Made by a program: the position numbers and the translations under genes. Under the pieces are notes generated by a model, which ran no database searches, was not told where the DNA came from, and worked only from the letters and a program-made list of their open reading frames with translations. A stretch of 64,000 nucleotides of DNA, from the NCBI RefSeq assembly GCF_026891095.1, contig NZ_JAPTNL010000001.1, positions 248,001 to 312,000 of the forward strand, written 5' to 3'. This stretch comes from Roseovarius salincola. GTDB taxonomy: Bacteria; Pseudomonadota; Alphaproteobacteria; Rhodobacterales; Rhodobacteraceae. Positions 33,769 to 43,399 of this stretch are shown here, piece after piece (position 1 is the stretch's first letter; each line of letters opens with the position of its first letter).

Positions 33769-34608
33769 TTAACGGGATCGCCGCGCCATGAAGGCGAGAC
33801 GCTCGAAAAGATGCACGTCCTGTTCGTTTTTCAAAAGCGCACCGTGCAATCTGGGCAGCGCATCGGCGCCATACCGCTTGAGATCATCGGCATCAAGATC
33901 CTCGGCCAGCAGCAGTTTCAGCCAGTCCAGCACCTCCGAAGTCGAGGGCTTCTTCTTCAGGCCTGACTGATCGCGGATGTCGTAGAACTGCGTCAGCGCC
34001 GTGGTCAGAAGCTGCTCCTTGATGCCCGGATGATGGACATCGACGATCCGTTTCATCGTCTCGAGATCGGGAAAGCGGATGTAATGGAAGAAACAGCGCC
34101 GCAGGAACGCGTCTGGCAGTTCCTTTTCATTGTTCGAGGTGATGATCACGATCGGGCGGTGGCGCGCGCGCACCGTCTGGCCGGTTTCGTAGACGTGGAA
34201 CTCCATCCGGTCGAGTTCCTGCAAGAGGTCATTCGGAAATTCGATATCCGCCTTGTCGATTTCGTCGATCAGCAGGACCATCTTTTCATCCGCCTCGAAG
34301 GCCTGCCAGAGCTTGCCCTTGCGGATGTAATTGCTCACGTCATGGACCCGTTCATCGCCCAGCTGGCTGTCGCGCAGCCGCGAGACCGCGTCGTATTCAT
34401 AAAGCCCCTGCTGCGCCTTGGTAGTGGATTTGATGTTCCACTCGATCATCTTCAGGTCCAGACCCTGCGCCACCTGCCGGGCAAGTTCGGTCTTGCCCGT
34501 GCCCGGTTCGCCCTTGACCAGCAGCGGTCGCTCCAGAGTCACCGCCGCGTTCACGGCCACGGTCAGGTCGCCGGTCGCGACATAGGAGTCCGTCCCCTCG
34601 AATTTCAT
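33769..34608 (-). CDS. MoxR-family AAA+ ATPase
   Basis: The 279-residue protein is a MoxR-type AAA+ ATPase. Walker A is GEPGTGKT (about 38-45), Walker B is LLIDEIDKAD near 108, and sensor 1 is ITSNNEKELPDAFLRRC near 153-169 with the arginine finger. AAGGATTG lies before the ATG at 34608 (MKFEGTDSYVAT), which I prefer over an upstream start at 34749. MoxR proteins act with VWA partners in complex assembly and protein maturation; the CoxE-like VWA gene downstream is the likely partner. The client is not identifiable from this window. Confidence 0.92.
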   Translation of the reverse strand: MKFEGTDSYVATGDLTVAVNAAVTLERPLLVKGEPGTGKTELARQVAQGLDLKMIEWNIKSTTKAQQGLYEYDAVSRLRDSQLGDERVHDVSNYIRKGKLWQAFEADEKMVLLIDEIDKADIEFPNDLLQELDRMEFHVYETGQTVRARHRPIVIITSNNEKELPDAFLRRCFFHYIRFPDLETMKRIVDVHHPGIKEQLLTTALTQFYDIRDQSGLKKKPSTSEVLDWLKLLLAEDLDADDLKRYGADALPRLHGALLKNEQDVHLFERLAFMARRSR

Positions 34609-34766
34609 ATCGTTTTCAATCCTTTTTCCGATCTGGTCTGCGGCTGAATTTTGCACATTAAGCCGATCGGCAAAACACATCAATGCAGCGTGATTGCCTA
34701 GTGACATTCCTATTCTCGGGGTGTAATCCCTGCGCCGAGGGTGCGCCACGATCTGAGGAGATTACG

Positions 34767-35222
34767 ATGCCAGACGTTGGCCTGGATGAGGGAAGCACGA
34801 TGAAAGCCGAAGTCTTTCTGCCCGAGGATTACCGACCGGCCGAAGATGAACCGTTCATGAATGAGCGGCAACTGGAATATTTTCGCAGAAAACTGGTCAA
34901 CTGGAAGAACGATCTTCTGGAAGACAGCCGCGACACGATCGAGGGGCTTCAGGATGGCACGCGCGCCATTCCCGATGTCGCCGACCGTGCCAGCGAGGAA
35001 ACCGATCGCGCGCTGGAATTGCGCACCCGCGACCGGCAGCGCAAGCTTGTGACAAAGATCGACGCGGCGCTGCGGCGAATCGAGAATGGCGAATACGGCT
35101 ATTGCGAAGTGACCGGCGAGCAGATCAGTCTGAAGCGCCTTGATGCGCGCCCCATCGCCACCATGACGCTCGAGGCTCAGGAGCGCCATGAGCGGCGCGA
35201 GAAGGTTCATCGCGACGATTGA
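34767..35222 (+). CDS. dksA: DksA-type RNA polymerase-binding protein, zinc-ligand-poor
   Basis: The 151-residue protein has the DksA/TraR fold: a coiled-coil (about residues 42-110) and a C-terminal globular part. Instead of four zinc-binding cysteines, only one Cys remains (YGYCEVTGEQISLKRLDARP), so it is a zinc-free type, as reported for some DksA homologues in Rhodobacter and Pseudomonas. AGGAGAT stands just before the ATG at 34767. The ATG at 34800 (MKAEVFLPEDYR) is the alternative and may be the conserved start. DksA modulates RNA polymerase with ppGpp. A strong terminator follows. Confidence 0.9.
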   Translation: MPDVGLDEGSTMKAEVFLPEDYRPAEDEPFMNERQLEYFRRKLVNWKNDLLEDSRDTIEGLQDGTRAIPDVADRASEETDRALELRTRDRQRKLVTKIDAALRRIENGEYGYCEVTGEQISLKRLDARPIATMTLEAQERHERREKVHRDD

Positions 35223-35256
35223 TATCGTTCCTGACAAGAATTCATCGATTTACAGA

Positions 35257-35284
35257 CGCCGGGGCTTTCGCTCCGGCGTTTTTC
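35257..35284 (+). terminator. Intrinsic terminator of dksA
   Basis: ACGCCGG (35257-35263) pairs with CCGGCGT (35274-35280) around a 10-base loop, and the run TTTT follows directly. It lies 35 bp after the dksA stop. Confidence 0.85.
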
Positions 35285-35300
35285 ATTCCATGACAACGCC

Positions 35301-36479
35301 ATGAGTCTGTCTGGGATGAACATACTTGTGATCGGTGCGGGGATCGGCGGGCTGGCGGCGGCACGGGCGTTGGCGCTGCGCGGCGCGGATGTGACCGTGA
35401 TGGAGCAGGCCCCCGAGATCACCGAGGTGGGCGCCGGGCTTCAGATCAGCCCCAATGGTTTCGTGGTGCTCAAGGCGCTCGGTCTTGGAGATGCGATCAA
35501 GGCGCGCTCGATCGGGGCGGGCGCGGTATGTCTGAATGATTATAGCGGTCGCCGTGTGGTGCGGCTCGATCTGGCGCGACACGGATTGTCGGATTATTTC
35601 TTTGTCCACCGCGCCGACCTGATTGACATCCTGGCCGAAGGCGCGCGGGCTGCGGGCGTCAGGCTGCGCCTGTTGCAGAAGGTCGCATCAGTGACGCCGG
35701 ACACGCGCCCGCGCGTCGATCTTGCCAATGGCGCCTCGCTTTCGGCGGATCTGGTGATCGGCGCGGACGGCCTGCATTCCAAGGCCCGCGAGGCCCTGAA
35801 CGGCCGTGTCGCGCCGTTCTTCACCCGCCAGGTGGCCTGGCGAGCGGTGATTGCCGAGGACGGATCGCAACCCGCCGAGGCGCGGGTCTACATGGGGCCG
35901 CACCGCCATCTGGTCAGCTATCCGCTGCGCGACGGGCGGATGCGCAATATCGTCGCCGTGCAGGAGCGCGCCGCCTGGGCCGCCGAAAGCTGGTCACAGG
36001 AAGACGACCCGCTGGCGATGCAAGCCGCTTTCGGTGATTTCTGCCCCGAGGCGCGCGAATTGCTGGCACGGGTCGAACGGGTGAATCTCTGGGGGCTCTT
36101 TCGCCACCCGGTCGCGGCTTCCTGGCATGGCGGCGGCGTGGCCATCATGGGGGATGCAGCGCATCCCACCTTGCCCTTCATGGCGCAAGGTGCCTGCATG
36201 GCGCTCGAGGATGCCTGGGTGCTGGCGGATACGCTCGCAGGGCAGGGCGGCGCAGCCGAGGGCAGGCTGGCCGCCTACCAGGCCCGGCGCCGCAACCGGA
36301 CCCGGCGGATCGTCGAGGCCGCCAATGGCAATGCCTGGAAATATCACCTGTCCTTCAAGCCGCTCAGATGGGCCGCCCATTCGGCGATGCGCCTTGGCGG
36401 CACGCTGGCGCCCGAGCGCATGCTGCGCCAGTTCGAGTGGATTCACGGTCATGACGTGACCGCAGACGCGCGGGCCTGA
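35301..36479 (+). CDS. FAD-dependent aromatic monooxygenase-like protein
   Basis: The 392-residue protein is a group A flavin monooxygenase of the salicylate/3-hydroxybenzoate hydroxylase type. The FAD-binding GxGxxG is in LVIGAGIGGLAAARAL (about residues 9-24), the DG motif in IGADGLHSKAR near 155, and the GD motif in MGDAAHPTLPFMAQGACMALEDA near 285. These enzymes use NAD(P)H and oxygen to hydroxylate aromatic acids. No pathway genes are adjacent, so the substrate is unknown. The ATG at 35301 (MSLSG) was chosen; the ATG at 35316 is possible but has poor spacing. It is convergent with xthA. Confidence 0.88.
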   Translation: MSLSGMNILVIGAGIGGLAAARALALRGADVTVMEQAPEITEVGAGLQISPNGFVVLKALGLGDAIKARSIGAGAVCLNDYSGRRVVRLDLARHGLSDYFFVHRADLIDILAEGARAAGVRLRLLQKVASVTPDTRPRVDLANGASLSADLVIGADGLHSKAREALNGRVAPFFTRQVAWRAVIAEDGSQPAEARVYMGPHRHLVSYPLRDGRMRNIVAVQERAAWAAESWSQEDDPLAMQAAFGDFCPEARELLARVERVNLWGLFRHPVAASWHGGGVAIMGDAAHPTLPFMAQGACMALEDAWVLADTLAGQGGAAEGRLAAYQARRRNRTRRIVEAANGNAWKYHLSFKPLRWAAHSAMRLGGTLAPERMLRQFEWIHGHDVTADARA

Positions 36480-36489
36480 TCCGCGCGAC

Positions 36490-37278
36490 TCACGCTTCGT
36501 CTTCGAGCGTGATCCAGATCGGAACGTGATCCGAGGGCTTCTCGCGCCCGCGCACCTCCTTGTCGATCTGGCAATCGCTCAACAGGTCGGCGGCCTGCGG
36601 GCTGAGCAGAAAATGGTCGATGCGGATGCCGTCATCGCGATTCCACGCACCGGCCTGGTAATCCCAGAACGTATAGTGCCCAGAGCCTTGATGGCGGGCG
36701 CGGAAGGCTTCGGTAAAGCCAAGATTCAGGATCCGGCGATAGGCCGCGCGGCTTTCGGGCAGGGCCAGCGCATCCTTGGCCCAGGCTTCGGGGCGCTTGG
36801 CATCCTCGTCCTGGGGGATGATGTTGTAATCGCCGGCCATCAGGAACGGCTCTTCGCTGTGCAACAGCTCTTCGGCGCGATGCTTGAGCCGCGCCATCCA
36901 CGCAAGTTTGTAGTCGTATTTCGGCCCCGGCGCGGGGTTTCCATTGGGCAGATACAGCCCGCAGACCCGAAGCGCGACGTGATCGCCGATCACCGTGGCC
37001 TCGATCCAGCGCGCCTGTTCGTCGCTTTCGTCGCCGGGCAGCCCGCGCGTGACATCCTCGAGCGGAAGTTTCGACAGGATCGCCACGCCGTTGAAACCCT
37101 TCTGACCATGGGTTTCCACACGATAGCCGCGATCCTCCAGCATCTCGCGGGGGAAGTTCGCGTCGATCGACTTGATCTCCTGCAGCAGCGCCACATCGGG
37201 CTGCGCCTCGTCCAGCCAATCCAGCAGCGCCTGCGCGCGGGCCTTGATGCCGTTGATGTTGAAACTGGCGATCTTCAT
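36490..37278 (-). CDS. xthA: Exodeoxyribonuclease III
   Basis: The 262-residue protein is an exonuclease III/AP endonuclease, which cuts at abasic sites and trims 3' ends in base excision repair. Catalytic landmarks are present: N in FNINGIK, E in LLQEIKS near residue 34, Y and N in GLYLPNGNP near 110, the D and N in MAGDYNIIP near 148, and the terminal SDHVPIWI with the catalytic His. Length matches the family. The start MKIASFNINGIKAR is typical. The gene seems to be alone. Confidence 0.95.
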   Translation of the reverse strand: MKIASFNINGIKARAQALLDWLDEAQPDVALLQEIKSIDANFPREMLEDRGYRVETHGQKGFNGVAILSKLPLEDVTRGLPGDESDEQARWIEATVIGDHVALRVCGLYLPNGNPAPGPKYDYKLAWMARLKHRAEELLHSEEPFLMAGDYNIIPQDEDAKRPEAWAKDALALPESRAAYRRILNLGFTEAFRARHQGSGHYTFWDYQAGAWNRDDGIRIDHFLLSPQAADLLSDCQIDKEVRGREKPSDHVPIWITLEDEA

Positions 37279-37404
37279 GTCGGCGCGTCCCCCTTGGCTG
37301 CGCGGACTCTATCGCGCAGCACGGGCCGCATGGCAAGAGAGCCTTCGGGCATTCGCCTTGAAATCAGGCCGCATGAGGATCAGAACTCCCGCGTAACCGG
37401 CCGC

Positions 37405-37728
37405 CTACATTGCAAACGACGTGCCGCACCCGCAGGAACTGCTGACATTGGGATTTTCGATCGTGAACCGCGCGCCGATCAGTTCTTCGGAAAAGTCGAT
37501 CACCGCCCCCTCGAGGAACGGCAACGAGACACTGTCCACGACAACTTTCTGCCCGCCGCCTTCAAGGATCAGGTCGTCCTCGGCGGGCTGATCCAGCCGG
37601 ATGTCATATTGAAATCCCGAACAGCCGCCACCCTCGACGGCAATGCGCAGGGCCTGACCCTGATCGCCCGCGCCGATCTCGGCCAGCCGGGCAAAGGCGC
37701 GCTCGGTCACTTTCGGGGGCAATTGCAT
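37405..37728 (-). CDS. erpA: A-type iron-sulfur carrier protein
   Basis: The 107-residue protein is an IscA/ErpA-type iron-sulfur carrier that delivers clusters to apoproteins. The three conserved cysteines are visible: Cys in EGGGCSGFQYD near 36 and the pair in SSSCGCGTSFAM at the end. The start MQLPPKVTERAFARL is typical, and the ATG at 37728 was preferred over 37794. It lies just before, and divergent from, dgt, a common alphaproteobacterial arrangement. The exact paralogue (ErpA versus IscA) cannot be fixed without comparison. Confidence 0.9.
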   Translation of the reverse strand: MQLPPKVTERAFARLAEIGAGDQGQALRIAVEGGGCSGFQYDIRLDQPAEDDLILEGGGQKVVVDSVSLPFLEGAVIDFSEELIGARFTIENPNVSSSCGCGTSFAM

Positions 37729-37805
37729 GACGATCTCCTGACGGTTCCGTTGTCTCGCGCTTTGCAATATATGGGTTGCGGAAACAGGCGACAAGGATAG
37801 CCGAC

Positions 37806-38975
37806 ATGCAAATGCCCTATGCCTCGGATCCGGCGCGCACGCGCGGTCGCCTCGTGGCCGAGGATGAAAGCGCGTTCCGCTCCTGTTATCAGCGCGACCG
37901 CGACCGTATCATCCATTCCAGCGCCTTCCGACGTTTGAAACACAAGACGCAGGTGTTCGTCGAGCATGAGGGCGATTATTTCCGCACCCGGCTGACCCAT
38001 TCGATCGAGGTCGCGCAGGTGGCGCGTACCATCGCCGGGGCGCTTGGTCTCAACCAGGAACTGACCGAGGCGGTGGCGCTGGCGCATGATCTGGGGCACA
38101 CGCCCTTCGGCCATACCGGCGAGGATGCCCTGAATGCGATGATGCAGCCCTATGGCGGGTTTGATCACAATGCGCAGGCCGTGCGGATCGTGACCGCTCT
38201 GGAACGTCACTATGCCGAATTCGACGGGCTGAACCTGACCTGGGACACGCTGGAAGGGATCGCCAAGCATAATGGCCCGGTTACCGGTGTGCTGCCCTAT
38301 GCGCTGGCCGATTACGATGCGCGCCACGATCTGGAACTGCACACCCATGCCAGCGCCGAGGCGCAGGTCGCCGCATTGGCCGATGACGTGGCCTATAACA
38401 ACCACGATCTGCATGACGGGCTGCGCGCGCGCCTCTTCGACGAGACCGAGATCGAGGCCCTGCCGGTCATCGCCGATTGCTACGCCGAAGTGGATCGCAA
38501 ATATCCCGGCCTCGACCCGTATCGCCGCCGCCATGAGGCGCTGCGCCGGGTGTTCGGGGTGATGGTGGGCGACGTGATCGAGACCTCGCGGCGGGCGTTG
38601 GTCGATATCGCGCCCAACACTGCGAATGAAGTGCGTCATCTGGGCCGCCCGGTGATCCGTTTCTCCGATACGATGTGGACGGAGCTGCAGCAGATCCGCG
38701 GTTTTCTTTTTACCCGCATGTATCGCGCGCCCTCGGTGATGGCGATGCGCGCCAAGGTGACCTGTGTGGTCGAGGAGTTGTTCCCTTTCTATCTTGAAAA
38801 ACCCGACCACCTGCCGGACCGTTGGCGCAAGGATGTCGAGGCCGCGCAGGACCGGACTGCGCTGGCCCGGCTGGTCGGTGATTACATCGCCGGAATGACT
38901 GACCGTTTCGCGCTGCAACAGCATGCGCGGCTCTTGGGTGGTCCCGGCGGGGCAGGGGCATGGGGAGGCGCTTGA
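37806..38975 (+). CDS. dgt: Deoxyguanosinetriphosphate triphosphohydrolase-like protein
   Basis: The 389-residue protein is an HD-domain dNTP triphosphohydrolase of the Dgt type, which splits dGTP (or other dNTPs) to the nucleoside and triphosphate. HD-motif residues are in RLTHSIEVAQVAR (His near 67), LAHDLGHTPFGHTGE (His-Asp near 102) and ALADDVAYNNHD (Asp near 198). AAGGA is nine bases before the ATG at 37806 (MQMPYASDP). It lies 4 bp before the antiporter gene, so they may be co-transcribed. Confidence 0.92.
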   Translation: MQMPYASDPARTRGRLVAEDESAFRSCYQRDRDRIIHSSAFRRLKHKTQVFVEHEGDYFRTRLTHSIEVAQVARTIAGALGLNQELTEAVALAHDLGHTPFGHTGEDALNAMMQPYGGFDHNAQAVRIVTALERHYAEFDGLNLTWDTLEGIAKHNGPVTGVLPYALADYDARHDLELHTHASAEAQVAALADDVAYNNHDLHDGLRARLFDETEIEALPVIADCYAEVDRKYPGLDPYRRRHEALRRVFGVMVGDVIETSRRALVDIAPNTANEVRHLGRPVIRFSDTMWTELQQIRGFLFTRMYRAPSVMAMRAKVTCVVEELFPFYLEKPDHLPDRWRKDVEAAQDRTALARLVGDYIAGMTDRFALQQHARLLGGPGGAGAWGGA

Positions 38976-38978
38976 GTC

Positions 38979-40847
38979 ATGGCAATGGTAACCTTGACTG
39001 ACGGAGCCTTGAGCCCGGTGATCAGTTTCGCGCTGATCGGCGCGCTTGGCGTCGGGGCGCAGTGGGTGGCTTGGCGGCTGCGCATGCCCGCAATCGTGCT
39101 GATGCTGCTCGCGGGCCTGTTGGTCGGTCCGGTCCTGGGTTTCTTTGACCCGGCACGCGATATCGGGCCGCTGATGGGGCCGATGATCTCGCTTGCGGTG
39201 GCGATCATCCTCTTTGAGGGCGGCATGACCCTGAGCGTGCACAGCCTTCGGGGGGCCGCCGAGGGGGTAAAACGGCTGGTCTTTCTGGGTGCGCCGATTG
39301 GCTGGCTCTTCTCGTCGCTGGCGCTGCATTATGTGGCGGGGCTGGGATGGGCCTCTTCGGCGGTGTTCGGCGGCATCATGATCGTGACCGGCCCCACGGT
39401 GATCGCGCCGCTGCTGCGCCAGGCGCGCCTGAAACGTCGCCCTGCGCAGCTGTTGCAATGGGAGGCGATCGTCAACGATCCGATCGGCGCTCTGGCGGCG
39501 GTGCTGGCCTTCGAGGTGGTGCTGGTGCTCAACACCGCCGAGACCATGGGCGTTGCAGCATGGGACATCACGCGCGGCATCGTGCTGGCCTCGGGGCTGG
39601 GGGTTGCCGGGGGCTGGATCATCGCGGAATCCTTCCGCCGCGCATGGGTGCCCGAATTCATGAAGGTGCCGGTTCTCTTCGCGCTGCTTCTGGGGGTTTT
39701 CGCGCTGTCGGATTCGGTGCTGCATGAAAGCGGGCTGCTGGCGGTGACGGTGATGGGCATCTGGATCGCCAATGCCGATCTGCCCAGCTATACCGAGCTG
39801 CGCCGCTTCAAGGAACATGCCACGATCCTGCTGGTGTCGGGGGTGTTCATCCTGCTGGCCGCGAACATGAAATTCGAGACTCTGGCGATGCTGGACTGGC
39901 GCGCAGCGGCCTTTGTCGGTGTGGTGGTGCTGCTGGTGCGCCCGCTGACCGTGCTGATTTCGCTTCTGGGGACTTCGCTGCCGATCCGTGAGCGGCTTCT
40001 GGTGGGCTTTACCGGGCCGCGCGGCGTGGTTCTGGTGGCGGTCGCGGGGCTTTTTGCCGAACGGCTGGTGGCCTCGGGCATCGAGGATGCGGCGCTGCTG
40101 ACACCGCTGGCCTTTGCGCTTGTGGCGGCGACTGTGGTGCTGCACGGGTTTTCACTGAGGCCGATGGCGCGGGCGCTCGGGCTGGCTGGGGCGGCTATCC
40201 CCGGCGTGATCTTCGTGGGCGGTTCGCGCTTTGCGGTCGCCTTTGCCGAGGCGCTGCACGATCTTGACGTGCCGGTGCTGATCGCCGACGCCAACCGCTC
40301 GCGGTTGCGCTCGGCGCGCGAGGCCGGGCTGCCGGTCTTCTTCGGCGACATCCTGTCTGAAGCGGCCGAACATGGTGTCGAGATCATGAGCTTCGGACAG
40401 GTTCTGGCGGTCAGCGACAACGATGCCTACAACACTCTGGTCGCCACCGACCTTGCGCCTGAATTCGGGCGCGAGAGCGTGTTCCAGATCAAGCGCGCCA
40501 AGCAGGAAAGCCGCCGTCACGCGCTACCCGCCACGCTTGGCGGGCGCGCCATTGCGGGCGAACTCACCTATTACGAGATCGCCAGCAAGATGAACGAGGG
40601 CTGGAGCGTGCGCAAAACCGGTCTTTCCGAGGATTTCGATTTCGAGGCCTGGAGCGCGCGCAATCCCGATGCGATCCCTCTCGCCGAATATGAAGAGGGC
40701 AGCGGCCTGCGCCTGATTCAGGCCGGCGAGGCCCCGCGCAAGACCACTGGCATTCAGCTTTTGTCCTTTGCACCCACCAAAAGCGAGGATGCAAGGAATG
40801 GCGGCGCGGCGAACGGAACCACAGGCGCGGTGAATGGTGAAAGTTGA
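38979..40847 (+). CDS. CPA1-type cation/proton antiporter with RCK-like domain
   Basis: The 622-residue protein has about 12 membrane segments in its first 400 residues, of the NhaP/CPA1 type. Landmarks are ISLAVAIILFEGGMTL near 69-84, and WEAIVNDPIGALAAVLAFE near 162-180 with the ND motif of CPA1 antiporters. From about residue 406 a TrkA-N/RCK-like nucleotide-binding fold begins (GVIFVGGSRFAVAFAEAL), followed by a cytoplasmic tail. It would exchange Na+ or K+ for H+, possibly gated by a nucleotide. It follows dgt closely. Confidence 0.9.
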   Translation: MAMVTLTDGALSPVISFALIGALGVGAQWVAWRLRMPAIVLMLLAGLLVGPVLGFFDPARDIGPLMGPMISLAVAIILFEGGMTLSVHSLRGAAEGVKRLVFLGAPIGWLFSSLALHYVAGLGWASSAVFGGIMIVTGPTVIAPLLRQARLKRRPAQLLQWEAIVNDPIGALAAVLAFEVVLVLNTAETMGVAAWDITRGIVLASGLGVAGGWIIAESFRRAWVPEFMKVPVLFALLLGVFALSDSVLHESGLLAVTVMGIWIANADLPSYTELRRFKEHATILLVSGVFILLAANMKFETLAMLDWRAAAFVGVVVLLVRPLTVLISLLGTSLPIRERLLVGFTGPRGVVLVAVAGLFAERLVASGIEDAALLTPLAFALVAATVVLHGFSLRPMARALGLAGAAIPGVIFVGGSRFAVAFAEALHDLDVPVLIADANRSRLRSAREAGLPVFFGDILSEAAEHGVEIMSFGQVLAVSDNDAYNTLVATDLAPEFGRESVFQIKRAKQESRRHALPATLGGRAIAGELTYYEIASKMNEGWSVRKTGLSEDFDFEAWSARNPDAIPLAEYEEGSGLRLIQAGEAPRKTTGIQLLSFAPTKSEDARNGGAANGTTGAVNGES

Positions 40848-40894
40848 TCCCGGCGCCGTGCGATGTTAACGATTTGCCGGTTGGTGGGATATGA

Positions 40895-41524
40895 GTGCCT
40901 TTGGTGCCTGGACGTGAATTTTCTGGTCAGACCGTTCTGATCGCTGCAGCAGGCTGTGAACAGGGCGTGGCCCTGGGTCACGCATTCTGTGCTGCGGGCG
41001 CGCGCGTGGTGCTGGTGGATCGCGACGAGGCGCGCATCATCGAGATTGCGACCTTGGCGCGCGACCAGATCGAACCCCTGGCGCTTGACCCGCTGCGCCC
41101 CGACCTTTGCCGCCGCCTTGGCGAGATATGGGCCGATGAACCCCTAGCGGCGCTGATCCATCTGCAACCGTTGCGCCACCCCGAACGCATCGGCGCCACG
41201 ATCGGCGCAATTCCGGCGCTGACGCGGGATCTGGCCGGTGCGCTGCGCGCAGGGCAGGGCAGCGTTCTGACGCTATTCGCTGCGCCCAATGCGCTGGCGG
41301 GCGTCGACCGGCAATTGTTTGACCAGGCCTTGTCGGCCCTGCCCGGAACGCTGCAGGGCAAGCTGGGCGCGCGCGGTATCCGGGTGAATGCTTTGCGCCT
41401 GCCCGCATCGCGCAGTGAAAGCGTGGCCGAAAAAGATCTGATCGCCGCGTCAATGTTTCTGTGCGGGGCGCGGGGCAGGGCGGTCGGCGGGGCGTTGCTG
41501 CCGCTTCAGGCGCGTTGCGATTGA
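40895..41524 (+). CDS. Degenerate short-chain dehydrogenase-like protein
   Basis: The 209-residue protein has an SDR-like Rossmann start (QTVLIAAAGCEQGVALGHAFCAAGARVVLVDRDEARI) and an SDR-like end (ARGIRVNALRLPASR, then a hydrophobic GGALLPLQA). The catalytic Tyr-x-x-x-Lys is missing: the equivalent stretch reads LFDQALSALPG. The glycine-rich loop is also non-standard. It is therefore probably an inactive or repurposed SDR. The start is a GTG at 40895 with GGTGGGA upstream. It is 48 bp after the antiporter and 52 bp before argS. Confidence 0.8.
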   Translation: MPLVPGREFSGQTVLIAAAGCEQGVALGHAFCAAGARVVLVDRDEARIIEIATLARDQIEPLALDPLRPDLCRRLGEIWADEPLAALIHLQPLRHPERIGATIGAIPALTRDLAGALRAGQGSVLTLFAAPNALAGVDRQLFDQALSALPGTLQGKLGARGIRVNALRLPASRSESVAEKDLIAASMFLCGARGRAVGGALLPLQARCD

Positions 41525-41575
41525 CGCGCGCCGCTGCGGTGGTAAACCGGCGCCCGACGCAAAAGGAATGATCTG

Positions 41576-43321
41576 ATGAATTTGTTCACCGAAATCCACG
41601 CGCTGGTCCTCGAGGCGCTGGCCGCGCTCGAAGCCGAGAGCAGTTTGCCCGCCGGGCTCGATTTCGCGAATGTCACTGTCGAACCCCCCCGCGATCCGGC
41701 GCATGGCGACATGGCCACCAACGCCGCCATGGTGCTGGCCAAGCCCGCCGGTCTGAAACCACGCGATATCGCCGAGGCCCTGGCCACGCAGCTGTCGGGC
41801 GATCCGCGCATCAACAGCGCCGAAGTGGCCGGGCCGGGCTTTCTTAACCTGCGGCTGGCGGATGGCGTCTGGCACGCGGTCCTGCGCGAGGCCCTGCAAA
41901 AGGGCGCCGATTTCGGGCGCTCGACCCTTGGCGCAGGTAAATCCGTGAATGTCGAATATGTCAGCGCCAATCCGACCGGGCCGCTTCATGTGGGCCATAC
42001 GCGCGGCGCGGTCTTTGGCGATGCGCTGGCCAGCCTGCTGGATTTCGCGGGCTACAGGGTCACGCGGGAATATTACATCAATGATGGTGGCGCGCAGGTC
42101 GATGTGCTGGCGCGCTCGGTTTACCTGCGCTACCTTGAAGCGCACGGAAAGGCCGTCGCCTTTGAGGACGGGACCTATCCTGGCGACTACCTGATCGCCG
42201 TGGGCGAGGCGCTGAAAAATCAGGTCGGCGACGCCTATGTCGACCAGCCCGAAGCGGTCTGGCTGGCCAAAGTGTGCAGCTTTGCCACCGAAGCGATGAT
42301 GGAACTCATCCGCGAGGACCTGAAGGCGCTCGGCGTCGAGATGGACGTGTTCTTTTCGGAAAAATCGCTTTACGGCACCGGCTTGATCGAAGAGGCGCTG
42401 AAGGCGCTGGAAGACAAGGGCCTTATCTATGAAGGCGTGCTTGAACCGCCAAAGGGCAAGACGCCCGAAGATTGGGAGCCGCGCCAGCAGACCTTGTTCC
42501 GCTCGACCGAGCATGGCGACGACGTGGATCGCCCGGTCAAGAAATCGGACGGCAGCTGGACCTATTTCGCGCCCGACATCGCCTATCACTACGACAAGGT
42601 GCAGCGTGGTTTCGATCTGTTGATCGACGTGTTCGGCGCTGATCACGGGGGCTATGTCAAACGCATGAAAGCGGCTGTTTCGGCACTGACCGACGGGCGT
42701 GTGCCGCTTGACATCAAGCTCTGCCAGCTCGTGAAGCTCTACAAAAACGGCGAGCCCTTCAAGATGTCCAAGCGCGCAGGCACCTTCGTGACACTGCGCG
42801 ACGTGGTCGATCAGGTCGGCCCTGATGTGACCCGTTTCGTCATGCTGACCCGCAAGAACGACGCGCCCCTGGATTTCGATTTCGACAAGGTGCTTGAACA
42901 ATCCAAGGATAACCCGGTCTTTTACGTCCAATACGCCAATGCGCGGGTGAACTCGGTTCTGCGCAAGGCGCGCGAGGCGGGGATCGACGTGGACGATGCC
43001 ACGCTCTCCGCTGCCGCGCTCGGGACCCTGACCCACGAGGCCGAACTCAGCGTTGCGCGCAAACTGGCCGAATGGCCGCGCCTCGTCGAGATCGCCGGGC
43101 GCAGTAACGAACCCCACCGCGTCGCGTTCTATCTCTATGATCTGGCGTCGGAACTTCACGCGCTGTGGAACCGGGGCAATGACGAACCCGCTCTGCGCTT
43201 CCTGCAAGAGGACGATCCGGTCACAAGCCAGTCCAAAATCGCGCTTGTCCGGGCCGTGACCGTTGTTATTTCCGCAGGTCTTGGTATTCTTGGCGTAACT
43301 CCGGCCGAGGAAATGCGGTAA
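41576..43321 (+). CDS. argS: Arginyl-tRNA synthetase
   Basis: The 581-residue protein is class I arginyl-tRNA synthetase. The HIGH motif appears as HVGH in [15 protein letters not shown] (near 135) and the KMSKR motif as [15 protein letters not shown] (near 395). The N-terminal Add-1 domain and the C-terminal DALR anticodon-binding domain complete the family layout. Length and start [15 protein letters not shown] are typical. It is the first of a tightly packed plus-strand run (SPOR protein, nagZ, scpA, scpB), common in alphaproteobacteria. Confidence 0.97.
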   Translation: MNLFTEIHALVLEALAALEAESSLPAGLDFANVTVEPPRDPAHGDMATNAAMVLAKPAGLKPRDIAEALATQLSGDPRINSAEVAGPGFLNLRLADGVWHAVLREALQKGADFGRSTLGAGKSVNVEYVSANPTGPLHVGHTRGAVFGDALASLLDFAGYRVTREYYINDGGAQVDVLARSVYLRYLEAHGKAVAFEDGTYPGDYLIAVGEALKNQVGDAYVDQPEAVWLAKVCSFATEAMMELIREDLKALGVEMDVFFSEKSLYGTGLIEEALKALEDKGLIYEGVLEPPKGKTPEDWEPRQQTLFRSTEHGDDVDRPVKKSDGSWTYFAPDIAYHYDKVQRGFDLLIDVFGADHGGYVKRMKAAVSALTDGRVPLDIKLCQLVKLYKNGEPFKMSKRAGTFVTLRDVVDQVGPDVTRFVMLTRKNDAPLDFDFDKVLEQSKDNPVFYVQYANARVNSVLRKAREAGIDVDDATLSAAALGTLTHEAELSVARKLAEWPRLVEIAGRSNEPHRVAFYLYDLASELHALWNRGNDEPALRFLQEDDPVTSQSKIALVRAVTVVISAGLGILGVTPAEEMR

Positions 43322-43399
43322 GAACCGCGCATGCGCGCCGGGGGCGGCAGTAAAGAACCCCGGCGGCCAAGTATCGCCGGTGCGAGAGCGAGGCGAGAC

